Below are positions 56,265-64,000 of a stretch of 64,000 bases of DNA, in pieces. The notes beneath the pieces were generated by a model, which saw only the letters and a program-made list of their open reading frames with translations, was not told the DNA's origin and ran no database searches. Every line of letters begins with the position of its first letter. The first letter of the stretch is position 1. Made by a program: the position numbers and the translations under genes. The stretch lies in NCBI GenBank assembly GCA_016721425.1, contig JADKID010000016.1:124001-188000 (forward strand), read 5' to 3'. Origin of the DNA: Bryobacterales bacterium. Its GTDB lineage: Bacteria; Acidobacteriota; Terriglobia; Bryobacterales; Bryobacteraceae.

Positions 56265-59200
56265 GATTCCCTCCCCAAAGGTTTGGCATCCATCTGTTCA
56301 TTTAGCAGTGCTGCCAATTCCTTAGGCTGGATGGGCTTCTGCAGATAGCCGTCCATCCCATTCCGCAGGCACCTTTCGCGGTCACCCGACATGGCGTGGG
56401 CCGTCAGCGCGATAATTGGCGTGCCGCCGCCACGGGCGCGAATGGCGGCGGTGGCCTCAAATCCGTCCATCTGCGGCATCTGCACGTCCATGAGGATCAG
56501 ATCGAAACGGCCCGGCGCCCACTGTTCGACGGCCGCCTTACCATCTCCAGCCACGGTGACAACGTGGCCCAAGCGCTCCAACATGCGCAACCCGACACGC
56601 TGGTTGACGAGATTGTCCTCCGCGAGCAGAATGTTCAGTCGTCGCGCGGGCGCCACCCGTGGAGTTGCCGGCGTCGCGCGGACCGCCAGCTCCAGGTTCG
56701 CCAAGGCCGAAACGTCGTTGACCATGTGGCAGATCGCGTCCAGCAGGTCCGGCCCTTTCACCGGCTTCACCACATGCCGCGTGACGCCCATGCGCTGGCA
56801 GTGCGCCGCATCGCCGGCGCTGCTGGCCGAGCTCAACATCAGTACACGTCCGCGGTAAAAGCTCCATCGATTCTGCACTTCGGCCGTGAGCGTGAAACCG
56901 TCCATCCCTGGCATATGGCAATCCGTAATGATCAGGGCGAATGGCGCCTCTGCGGCGTGTAGCAGTTCCAGCGCTTCGGAGCCGCTGGCCGCCAACACCG
57001 GAACAACTCCCCACCGCTCCAACTGGCGCTCCAGGATGCGGCGGTTTGTAGCGTTGTCGTCCACTACCAGGATGCGCAGGCCCTCGGGACCCGGCAGTCC
57101 CGCGCCCGCAACGGCTTGCTCCGCCATCGCCGGCTGGAACCTTGCGGTGAAGAAGACGTTTGTGCCCACGCCCGGCTCACTCTCTAACCAGATGCTCCCA
57201 CCCATTAGTGCCGCCAACTGGGTGGAGATGGTGAGGCCCAGTCCGGTGCCGCCAAACTTGCGCGTTGTCGCGCCATCGGCCTGGCAGAAGGGCTCGAAGA
57301 TCTTCCTCTGCTTTTCGGACGGAATACCGATGCCGGTATCCCGCACGGAGAAGCGGATCAGGTCTCCATCGACCGAGGCGCTTAGAACCACCTCGCCGCG
57401 TTCGGTGAATTTGACCGCGTTGTTCACCAGATTCAGCACCACCTGCCGCAGGCGCAGGGCGTCGCCGATGACGTATGCAGGCACGTCATCGGCGACATCA
57501 CACACAAGCTCCAGGCCCTTCTCGTGGGCTTTCGCAGCTACCACTCGCAGCGCGTCCACCAGGCAATCGTTCAAGCAGAACTCCGCCGGCGCCAAGTCCA
57601 GCTTGCCGGCCTCGATCTTTGAAAAATCAAGGATGTCGTTGATCACCGCCAGCAGACTCTCGCCCGAGCTTTTCACCATGGCGATGTAGTCCCGCTGCTC
57701 AGGGGTGAGCTCCGTATCCAGCGCCAGTTCGGCCATGCCCAGCACTCCGTTCATGGGAGTGCGGATCTCGTGGCTCATGTTCGCCAGGAACTCGCTCTTG
57801 GCGCGGTTGGCATGCTCGGCGGCCTCTTTCGCCAGCAGGAGATCGCTAGTCTGTTGCCGCACCCTGCGGCGCAGAATCAGTATCCAGAAGGCCGCAAACG
57901 CACCCAAAATGGCCAATAACGCCACGATTTGGATCGCTTTTTGCACGCTCCACCACGGCGCCGGCCGCAGTACCTGAATGTCGCCCGGGCCGCGCAAAGT
58001 CAGCGAGAACGACGTAGGCAGGATCGACTCGCCAATCTGCGCTGTTTCCATCCGGCTGATGCCTGTCACGCGGAGCAGGCTGCCCGGGTCCCAATGCCTG
58101 TGCCCGGCGGCGTTGCCACGCAGATGCGCCGGGATGAGGCGTGTGCCGGCTTGAAACAACAACGTCTCCCCGTCGCGCTGGCCCACCGTGTCCGACAGCA
58201 CGGCGTCAAACTGTACCAACTGCGCGTCGTAGCCCTCCTCAATGATCTCGTCCGGATCGGACCGGACCGGTTCGGGCTGCGGACCTTCCGATATCTTGTG
58301 AATCACCGCATTGCTGATCAGTGGGCTGAATCCAGAGAGCACAGGGAAACCGGCGGCTTCCACGACATCACCGGGCTGGAGCTCCGTTTTCAAGTGATGG
58401 CCGATCTCCACGCTGCCGCTGGAGTCCCGGAGGTAGGTGGGGCCTTCCGGTTGTGAGGCAATGACGGAGCCCCGTATACGCACGCGCTGCCCGGGCCGGT
58501 TTTCCTGCGAAAACCGCAGCAGGTGGTCCACGGGTGTGGGCGCCGCCAGGGCCAGATCAGCCGGCGGCTTGACGACGGACAGCAGGGCGAGATCGGGAAC
58601 GAAGATCTGAATGCCCAGCAACTGGCGGCGGGCGTTGAATCGCGCGCCGGCGACGCCCTGTACCCGCACCGAGGCGCCCAGCAGCGCGGCATCCAGGCTC
58701 CTCCGGCCCTGGATCCGGGCGCGGAACCGATGGGGGCCATCCCGAAGCTCGATGATACCGTCCCGTGGATCGCTCGACAGCGCCTCCACCACTCCCGAGA
58801 CGGCAACCCAATCGCTGTCCAACATCCCGTCGAAAATGTCTTCCGGATTGGCGTTGGCTGGGTGCGGCAGGGCGCTCTCCCCGATTACGCGAATCGACCG
58901 GGCCACGACGATTGGAGCAAAATCGCCAGCTCCGGAGACCCCCTCGATCTGAACGGTCTGCCCGGCACGCAGGAGGACGCGATGGGCTGCCTGTTGGGCG
59001 ACGAAGATTCCGCCCTCCCGGTCTTGCACAAACAGGATCTGGGGCCCTTCGTCAAAGAAGGTGACAGTACCCTGGAGTTTCACCGGGCTGGCCGCCGCCG
59101 CCTCCACCGGCGATAGCTTCTGCACTTGCCGCGAGGTGGTCAGTGTTTGACTGGGGCCGGAGGCGACTGGCTCGGCATGCGTGAATACCGTGGCGCCGGC

Positions 59201-60091
59201 GTTCCGCATGAGAAAGCCCGCGTACTCCTTTTCGCCTTCGCCACTGATTGCATATTGGGATGACGTCAGCAGGATCTCGCTGTCCCCCGAACGCAAATGC
59301 GGCTCGGCCAGGCTGCGGTCCAGATGCACCTTGCCTCGTAGGCGGATGCGGTGCGCCGGCAAAGGGGCCATGCGCAGAGCTGCCGCTACACTTTCCAGAA
59401 GCGGAGTACCTTCCGCGCCCGGCGCCGGTTCCACCGTTTGGATCCCACTCAATCCGGCCGCCCAGATGCGCACCTCACTCACGCGTTCCTGCGAGTCCAG
59501 AGTGCTGCCCACCACGCCCGTCACTTCTGTCTGGCAATCCACCAGCAACTTCCATGCCGGGCCCGGTGAGCCAATGACCCGAACCGTGGCGCGCCGCCCC
59601 GCCGATGCAATCACCAGCGCTGGCCGGCCGGACCATTCCAATTCTGCCCGCTGAACAACTCCGCGCACCGCCACTCGCCGGTACTCCCAACGGCCGCTGT
59701 AGAGCTGTTCCAGTGTGACCCGCTCAGCCGGTGCCAGTTTGCCCGGGCCCAGCCTTCGGATCCGCGTCTGGACCAACGCCGGCGCACGGCCGCCCCCCGT
59801 CGCGATGCCGGTGACGTCCACCCGCTCTCCGGGCTCCAGGCCAGTGAGGCCCGCCGGGATCTCGGCTCGCGCACCGCCCGTGGCGTCCTCCAGAATGAGC
59901 TGTTTGCGGCCTTCGTCGACAAATGTAACGGTGCCCGTTAGACCCACCTGGCGCCCGTTACCGGACAGGCTCCGCAGATCGCTGACCCGCACACGCTCGG
60001 CCGCCCCCGATCCAATCTCGCAGCCGCCTGCCAGCGCACAGACTACCAGCGCCAGTGCGCCGGCAGCGCTTCGTCTGGCGGTGTGTGTCAT
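56261..60091 (-). CDS. Hybrid sensor kinase with periplasmic OB-like repeat array
   Basis: A 1276-residue protein from MTHTA (AAGGGAA precedes it; an in-frame start at 60184 is possible but less likely). A signal sequence or lipid anchor (ALAGGC, imperfect lipobox) is followed by a roughly 670-residue extracytoplasmic region. This carries repeats of the form LxGTVTFxDEGxxxLxLxD...xGxxVxVxG, about five or six OB-fold-like units. A transmembrane helix lies at 718-741, then HisKA with His774, an ATPase and two receivers. It is likely to sense an oligosaccharide or other polymer, though this is inferred from OB-type folds. The two receivers end in the same KPIQ pattern as its paralogue downstream. 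Confidence 0.92.
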   Translation of the reverse strand: MTHTARRSAAGALALVVCALAGGCEIGSGAAERVRVSDLRSLSGNGRQVGLTGTVTFVDEGRKQLILEDATGGARAEIPAGLTGLEPGERVDVTGIATGGGRAPALVQTRIRRLGPGKLAPAERVTLEQLYSGRWEYRRVAVRGVVQRAELEWSGRPALVIASAGRRATVRVIGSPGPAWKLLVDCQTEVTGVVGSTLDSQERVSEVRIWAAGLSGIQTVEPAPGAEGTPLLESVAAALRMAPLPAHRIRLRGKVHLDRSLAEPHLRSGDSEILLTSSQYAISGEGEKEYAGFLMRNAGATVFTHAEPVASGPSQTLTTSRQVQKLSPVEAAAASPVKLQGTVTFFDEGPQILFVQDREGGIFVAQQAAHRVLLRAGQTVQIEGVSGAGDFAPIVVARSIRVIGESALPHPANANPEDIFDGMLDSDWVAVSGVVEALSSDPRDGIIELRDGPHRFRARIQGRRSLDAALLGASVRVQGVAGARFNARRQLLGIQIFVPDLALLSVVKPPADLALAAPTPVDHLLRFSQENRPGQRVRIRGSVIASQPEGPTYLRDSSGSVEIGHHLKTELQPGDVVEAAGFPVLSGFSPLISNAVIHKISEGPQPEPVRSDPDEIIEEGYDAQLVQFDAVLSDTVGQRDGETLLFQAGTRLIPAHLRGNAAGHRHWDPGSLLRVTGISRMETAQIGESILPTSFSLTLRGPGDIQVLRPAPWWSVQKAIQIVALLAILGAFAAFWILILRRRVRQQTSDLLLAKEAAEHANRAKSEFLANMSHEIRTPMNGVLGMAELALDTELTPEQRDYIAMVKSSGESLLAVINDILDFSKIEAGKLDLAPAEFCLNDCLVDALRVVAAKAHEKGLELVCDVADDVPAYVIGDALRLRQVVLNLVNNAVKFTERGEVVLSASVDGDLIRFSVRDTGIGIPSEKQRKIFEPFCQADGATTRKFGGTGLGLTISTQLAALMGGSIWLESEPGVGTNVFFTARFQPAMAEQAVAGAGLPGPEGLRILVVDDNATNRRILERQLERWGVVPVLAASGSEALELLHAAEAPFALIITDCHMPGMDGFTLTAEVQNRWSFYRGRVLMLSSASSAGDAAHCQRMGVTRHVVKPVKGPDLLDAICHMVNDVSALANLELAVRATPATPRVAPARRLNILLAEDNLVNQRVGLRMLERLGHVVTVAGDGKAAVEQWAPGRFDLILMDVQMPQMDGFEATAAIRARGGGTPIIALTAHAMSGDRERCLRNGMDGYLQKPIQPKELAALLNEQMDAKPLGRES
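56300..57815. repeat. Duplicated kinase-receiver module, copy 2
   Basis: This is the matching half of the upstream kinase. The sensor halves on its N-terminal side share no recognisable similarity with those of the other copy, so the duplication covers only the kinase and receivers. Confidence 0.75.
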
Positions 60092-60249
60092 CGCGGCATT
60101 TCCCTTACCTCGTTCATCGGCGTTTCCGCTGCGCAGCAACAGGGGTTTGTTTACCTGAACATGCGATTCGCCAGCCGGCTGCAACTCAGGCGTTTCACAT
60201 TGAGATCAACATCGTCCGATACGCGCGCCTCTGCTAAGTTGGAGAGAGC

Positions 60250-61164
60250 ATGGCGCGTATTCTCGACGGCAAATTGATGGGGCAGCAGATCACCGCGGAG
60301 CTCCGCCCCCGGATTGAGACACTGGCCGCGCGGCGCCGGGCGCCGGGATTGACGGTGATCCGGGTGGGCGACGATCCGGCGAGCGAAATCTACGTCCGTA
60401 ACAAGGTGAAGACCTGCCGTGATCTAGGGATGTTGAGCGAGGAGATCCGGCTGCCGGCGACAATCTCCACGTCAGACCTGCTGGCCGAGATAGCGACGCT
60501 CAACGGCCGAGAGGAGATCGACGGCATTCTCGTCCAGATGCCGCTACCGCCCCAGGTGGACGCGCGGGCCGTGCTGCTGGCCATTCATCCAGATAAGGAC
60601 GTGGATGGATTCCACCCCTTCAACGTCGGTCAATTAGTGGCCAATGCACCCGCGCCCCGGCCGTGCACACCGGCCGGTGTCATGGAGATTTTAAAGCGCT
60701 CCGGCATCGCGGTGGCCGGTGCCAAGGCGGTAGTGGTGGGCCGCTCCGACATAGTCGGCAAGCCGATGGCGATGCTGCTGCTGCACGCCCATGCCACGGT
60801 GACCATCTGCCACTCCAAAACCCGCGATCTGTCCGCTGTCTGCCGCGAGGCCGACATTCTGGTGGGCGCCATCGGGCGGCCGGCTTTTCTGACCAGGGAG
60901 TTCATCCGGCCGGGCGCCGTGGTGATTGATGTCGGCATCAACCGTGTGACCGATTCCGCCGTAGCCCAGGCCATCCTGCGCGGCAACGCCGCCAAACTCG
61001 ATGCATTTCAGGCCAAAGGGAGCCTGCTGGTGGGCGATGTCCATCCGCTGGATGTCGCTGAAGCGGCCTCGGCATACACGCCCGTCCCCGGCGGAGTGGG
61101 TCCGCTGACCATTGCCATGCTCATGGCCAATACCGTGCAGAGTGCCGAGTCGAGGCTCGGCTAA
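60250..61164 (+). CDS. folD: Methylenetetrahydrofolate dehydrogenase/cyclohydrolase
   Basis: A 304-residue bifunctional enzyme with the catalytic Lys in YVRNKVKTCRDLGM, DVDGFHPFNVG, PCTPAGVMEIL, VVGRSDIVGKPMAMLL for NADP binding and PGGVGPLTIAML near the end. It interconverts methylene- and formyl-tetrahydrofolate. A GGAGAG ribosome-binding site precedes the ATG. coaE follows seven bases after the stop. Confidence 0.97.
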   Translation: MARILDGKLMGQQITAELRPRIETLAARRRAPGLTVIRVGDDPASEIYVRNKVKTCRDLGMLSEEIRLPATISTSDLLAEIATLNGREEIDGILVQMPLPPQVDARAVLLAIHPDKDVDGFHPFNVGQLVANAPAPRPCTPAGVMEILKRSGIAVAGAKAVVVGRSDIVGKPMAMLLLHAHATVTICHSKTRDLSAVCREADILVGAIGRPAFLTREFIRPGAVVIDVGINRVTDSAVAQAILRGNAAKLDAFQAKGSLLVGDVHPLDVAEAASAYTPVPGGVGPLTIAMLMANTVQSAESRLG

Positions 61165-61171
61165 CGCTGTC

Positions 61172-61777
61172 ATGCTGCGCGTTGGACTGACAGGCGGCCT
61201 GGCCACGGGCAAGAGCTTTGTCGGAAAGTGTCTGTCCGATCTCGGCTGCCATCTGCTGAAGGCGGACGATCTGGGCCATCAGGTGATGCAGCCGGGCGGC
61301 TCCGCTTTTGCCGGCGTGGTCGAGGCATTTGGCGAAGGGGTTCTGGATGACACGGGCCACATCGATCGCCGCGCGTTGGGCTCGCTCGTCTTCGGCCAGC
61401 CGGACGCGCTGGAAAAGTTGAACAAACTGGTACACCCGGCCGTCATTGCTCTTGAGGAGGAGTGGATGCACGGCATAGCCGCGCGCCATCCGCGTGCCAT
61501 CGTCGTGGTGGAAGCCGCTATCCTGATAGAAACGGGGAGCTATCAGCGCTTTGACAAGCTCGTGCTCACTGTCTGCTCCGATGAGCAGCAGATTGAGCGG
61601 GCCATCAAGCGCGACGGCCTTTCCCGCGCGGAAGTTCTGGAACGCCTGCAGCGCCAGATGCCGCTGGAAGAGAAACGCAAGTACGCCGACTATGTCATCG
61701 ATACTTCAGGGGAAAAGGAGATGACGCTCGTGCAGAGCAGCCGCCTGTATGCGGTTCTGCGCGGGCTGCCACAATGA
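61172..61777 (+). CDS. coaE: Dephospho-CoA kinase
   Basis: A 201-residue P-loop kinase (GLTGGLATGKS) with KADDLGHQ and a lid region rich in arginine (LERLQRQMPLEEKRKYADYVIDTSG), as in CoaE. It finishes CoA synthesis; the preceding enzyme CoaD is encoded at 22430-22933. The start is ATG 61172 (MLRVG); an earlier in-frame ATG lies within folD. Its stop overlaps the next ATG (ATGA). Confidence 0.95.
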   Translation: MLRVGLTGGLATGKSFVGKCLSDLGCHLLKADDLGHQVMQPGGSAFAGVVEAFGEGVLDDTGHIDRRALGSLVFGQPDALEKLNKLVHPAVIALEEEWMHGIAARHPRAIVVVEAAILIETGSYQRFDKLVLTVCSDEQQIERAIKRDGLSRAEVLERLQRQMPLEEKRKYADYVIDTSGEKEMTLVQSSRLYAVLRGLPQ

Positions 61778-62922
61778 AATCGAGAATCTTCATCATCGCC
61801 GGCCTGATGGTGGCCGCATTTGCCGTGGGCACCTCCTGGAAGAAGTGGGGCGCACTCACCAACCTGATTTCCAATCGCGATCTGCCATCGTGGAGCGGCC
61901 CCGATGTCACTCACGGCGCGGGCCTCAGCAGCGATGAAGTCAACAACATCGACATCTACAAACGGGCCCACGAGGCAACCGTCAATATCACCTCCACCGT
62001 CTATCAGCGCGACTGGTTCCTCCGCATCTACCCCGCCGCCGAGTCCGGATCCGGATTCCTGATCGACCGCAAGGGCCGAATTCTGACCAATAATCACGTG
62101 GTCAGCGGCCGGGCGCCGGAAGTTCAGGTCACCCTCACCGGCGGGCAGAAATATAAGGCCCGCGTCATCTATCGCGACCAGGCCAATGACTTGGCCCTCA
62201 TCGAAATCGCGCCCAGGAACGACCTGAGCACCTATCTGCCGCTGGGCGATTCCGAAAAGCTCCAGGTGGGGCAAAAGGTGCTGGCCATCGGCAACCCGTT
62301 TGGTCTGGAGGGCACCCTCACCACCGGAATCGTCAGCTCGTTGGGGCGAGACATCGGCGACGAAAACGGCCGCAAGCTGGAGGGCATGATTCAGACCGAC
62401 GCCGCCATCAATCCCGGCAACTCCGGCGGCCCGCTGTTGGACTCCAATGGCAACGTCATTGGAATCAATACCGCCATCCTCGGCCAGAACGGGAACATCG
62501 GCATCGGGTTCGCCATGCCGATCAACCGGGCGAAGCTGATGATCGAGGATTTTCAGAACAACAAGAGCATGGCCCGTCCGCGGCTCGGCGTGGACGTGAT
62601 GTTTGTCTATGGCGACCTGGCGGTGGAACTTGGTCTGCCGGAAGCCGGGGGGCTGTTGGTGCAGGGCGTGGCCGAGGGCTCGGCCGCGGAACAGGCCGGG
62701 ATTCGAGGACCGCGCCGTGTGCTGGTGGCGGGCAACGCCGAGATCGGCATCGGCGGTGACTTCATCATGGCCATCGACGGCGTGAAGGTGGACCGGTTGG
62801 ATGCCCTGTCGCGCTCCTTGTCCCGCAAGCGTCCGGGAGATAAAGTAGAACTCACGCTATTCCGCAACGGCAAAAAGACCCTGCTGAATGTGACGCTCGG
62901 ACAGGCATCGGAAAATCTATGA
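61774..62922 (+). CDS. HtrA/DegP-like serine protease with PDZ domain
   Basis: A 382-residue S1C protease with an N-terminal transmembrane or signal segment (about 5-20). The catalytic triad is visible as His in TNNHVV, Asp in ANDLALIE and Ser in GNSGGPLL, and a PDZ domain occupies about 275-375 with a carboxylate-binding-like GLLVQGVAEGSAAEQAGI. It degrades or refolds misfolded envelope proteins. Translationally coupled to coaE and to the next gene. Confidence 0.93.
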   Translation: MKSRIFIIAGLMVAAFAVGTSWKKWGALTNLISNRDLPSWSGPDVTHGAGLSSDEVNNIDIYKRAHEATVNITSTVYQRDWFLRIYPAAESGSGFLIDRKGRILTNNHVVSGRAPEVQVTLTGGQKYKARVIYRDQANDLALIEIAPRNDLSTYLPLGDSEKLQVGQKVLAIGNPFGLEGTLTTGIVSSLGRDIGDENGRKLEGMIQTDAAINPGNSGGPLLDSNGNVIGINTAILGQNGNIGIGFAMPINRAKLMIEDFQNNKSMARPRLGVDVMFVYGDLAVELGLPEAGGLLVQGVAEGSAAEQAGIRGPRRVLVAGNAEIGIGGDFIMAIDGVKVDRLDALSRSLSRKRPGDKVELTLFRNGKKTLLNVTLGQASENL

Positions 62923-63545
62923 AGACTCTCGCACTCGTGTTGATGATGGCGCCCGCTCTGTTGACAGCCGCCGATTTCCGGCCGCTCTTCAACGGCAAGG
63001 ACACCGCCGGCTGGAAGATGACCGGCCCGGGGCGCTTTGTCGTGGAGGATGGCCTCCTCAAGACGGAAGGCGGCATGGGCTTGCTCTTCTACGAGAAAGA
63101 GAGGCTCGGCAACTGCCTGGTCAAAGTGGTCTTCAAAACGGCCTCCGCGCACGCCAACTCCGGCGTCATCATCCGCCTGCCGGAGCCGCCCCCGGACCCG
63201 TGGTATGGAGTGCACAACGGCTTTGAAGTGCAGATCGACGCCGGTGGTGACGAGTGGCACTCCACCGGGGCCATCTATTCGCTCTCCAAGGTCAATTCGC
63301 GCCAGCAAAAGGCTCAGGGCGAGTGGAACACCATGGAGATTGAGATCCAGGGCAAAACAACGAAAATCTCTGTCAATGGCACGCTGGTGAATACTTATCA
63401 AGATGGCCAGCCCGTGCCGGAGCGCAAGCAGTGGTATGAGCCGGTGCGCGGCCCGCGGGCCAACGCCGGCTACATCGGTCTCCAGAACCACGACAAGAAC
63501 TCGACGGTGTATTTCAAGGAAGTCAGCGTCAGGCCGCTGCCGTAA
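62919..63545 (+). CDS. Exported DUF1080 (3-keto-disaccharide hydrolase-like) protein
   Basis: A 208-residue protein with a signal peptide ending LLTAA. The mature domain begins FRPLFNGKDTAGWK, a hallmark of DUF1080, a jelly-roll laminarin/concanavalin-like fold common in acidobacteria and planctomycetes; some members hydrolyse 3-keto-disaccharides. EVQIDAG and ANSGVIIR are also typical. The ATG overlaps the HtrA stop (ATGA). Confidence 0.92.
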   Translation: MKTLALVLMMAPALLTAADFRPLFNGKDTAGWKMTGPGRFVVEDGLLKTEGGMGLLFYEKERLGNCLVKVVFKTASAHANSGVIIRLPEPPPDPWYGVHNGFEVQIDAGGDEWHSTGAIYSLSKVNSRQQKAQGEWNTMEIEIQGKTTKISVNGTLVNTYQDGQPVPERKQWYEPVRGPRANAGYIGLQNHDKNSTVYFKEVSVRPLP

Positions 63546-63548
63546 CGC

Positions 63549-64000
63549 GTGAGCACGCCGATGCGCGCTTCCCTGCTGCTTGCCGCCGCTGCACTGCTGG
63601 TACTGCCTGGCTGCCAGCGCCTGCTGCCCACTCGGGCGCGTGTCGATGCCGCCATCGCGCCGCTGATCCCTGGTGACAGCGTCGTGCTGGCCGGCCTGCG
63701 GCTGGACCGGCTCAAAGGCACGCCCTTCTACCAGAAATACGTGATCGGCCGGCGCATCCCGGAGCTGGACAATTTCAAAGAAAAGACAGGGATCGACGCC
63801 ACGAAGGACATCTGGGAATTGGTCTACGCGGCGAGTCCCAGCCGGACTCTGCTTTTTATTCGCGGTAAGTTCGGCGGCGAGTTCGGCTTGGAGCCCAACT
63901 TCGCCCTGCCCGGCTTGCAGCGCATGAGCCACAAGGGCTACTACATCCTCTACAAGGGCGAGGACGGTGTGCTGTTCCTGAACTCCGGCGTGGCTGTCGC
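63549..64000 (+). CDS. Lipoprotein of unknown function (partial, runs off right edge)
   Basis: The frame opens at GTG 63549 (an in-frame ATG lies at 63561) and continues to the edge (about 150 codons). A signal peptide ends in the lipobox LPGC, with the likely lipidated Cys at residue 22 from the GTG. The mature part mixes helix and strand (PLIPGDSVVLAGLRLDRLKGTPFYQ). No family recognised. It is three bases after the DUF1080 stop, in the same transcript as HtrA. Confidence 0.75.
   Translation, partial: MSTPMRASLLLAAAALLVLPGCQRLLPTRARVDAAIAPLIPGDSVVLAGLRLDRLKGTPFYQKYVIGRRIPELDNFKEKTGIDATKDIWELVYAASPSRTLLFIRGKFGGEFGLEPNFALPGLQRMSHKGYYILYKGEDGVLFLNSGVAV

Overview
The window looks like a chromosomal segment of a high-GC Gram-negative bacterium, most likely an acidobacterium of the Solibacter/Bryobacter type. 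This is inferred from gene content: many exported proteins whose signal peptides end in A-Q or A-A, PD40/TPR proteins, DUF1080, an S46 peptidase, an S9 peptidase, large hybrid kinases and a tetraether-lipid-synthase-like radical SAM protein. There are no rRNA or tRNA genes, no CRISPR array and no recognisable insertion sequence. Both edges cut genes: an ABC permease on the left and a lipoprotein on the right.

Region by region. 1-2622: a YtrA-type GntR repressor with an ABC ATPase and permease, joined by ATGA overlaps and preceded by a textbook promoter that carries the repressor's likely operator and appears to give a leaderless mRNA. 2631-10224: a tightly packed minus-strand run of a spermidine-synthase-like membrane protein, phosphomannomutase, an NAD-dependent epimerase, a haem-motif PD40/TPR protein, an exported Nif3-like protein and a cupin. 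10267-15366: an exported beta-helix protein, an outer-membrane barrel, an ECF sigma factor with a small CxxCH partner, MscL, a TPR protein and QueG. 15407-17696: a Tes-like radical SAM gene with an upstream hairpin and its own terminator. 17788-22933: a putative metallopeptidase, then a minus-strand run coaD-aminotransferase-manA-SH3 lipoprotein.

23113-26205 is visibly less GC-rich. It holds three overlapping genes for exported unknown proteins, the middle one broken by two in-frame stops, followed by a 647-bp gene-poor stretch with two adjacent hairpins. 26206-31844: a sigma-54 activator coupled to an S9 peptidase, divergent from a YjhG/YagF-type sugar-acid dehydratase. 31848-33075: a small accessory cassette of an HNH nuclease and a MNT/HEPN toxin-antitoxin pair. 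33093-36360: a flavin monooxygenase frameshifted at a six-base homopolymer, a class V aminotransferase resembling molybdenum-cofactor sulfurase, and an unknown protein. 36442-41136: an S46 peptidase, a SWIM zinc-finger protein and a degenerate protease-TPR protein.

41204-52891 is mainly housekeeping: ileS-lspA, an AMIN amidase that probably starts at CTG, a lytic transglycosylase, mobA, a MlaF-like ATPase, glpK-glpD, a zinc-ribbon membrane protein, rubrerythrin and a histidine phosphatase. 52869-60091 is a coupled pair of hybrid histidine kinases with nearly identical kinase-receiver halves but unrelated sensor halves: one has a CxxCH haem motif and three PAS domains, the other a large periplasmic array of OB-like repeats. 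60250-64000: folD, coaE, an HtrA protease, a DUF1080 protein and a truncated lipoprotein.

The observations most worth following are the Tes-like enzyme (possible ether or membrane-spanning lipid synthesis), the leaderless autoregulated YtrA promoter, the sensor-swapped kinase pair, and the two broken genes.
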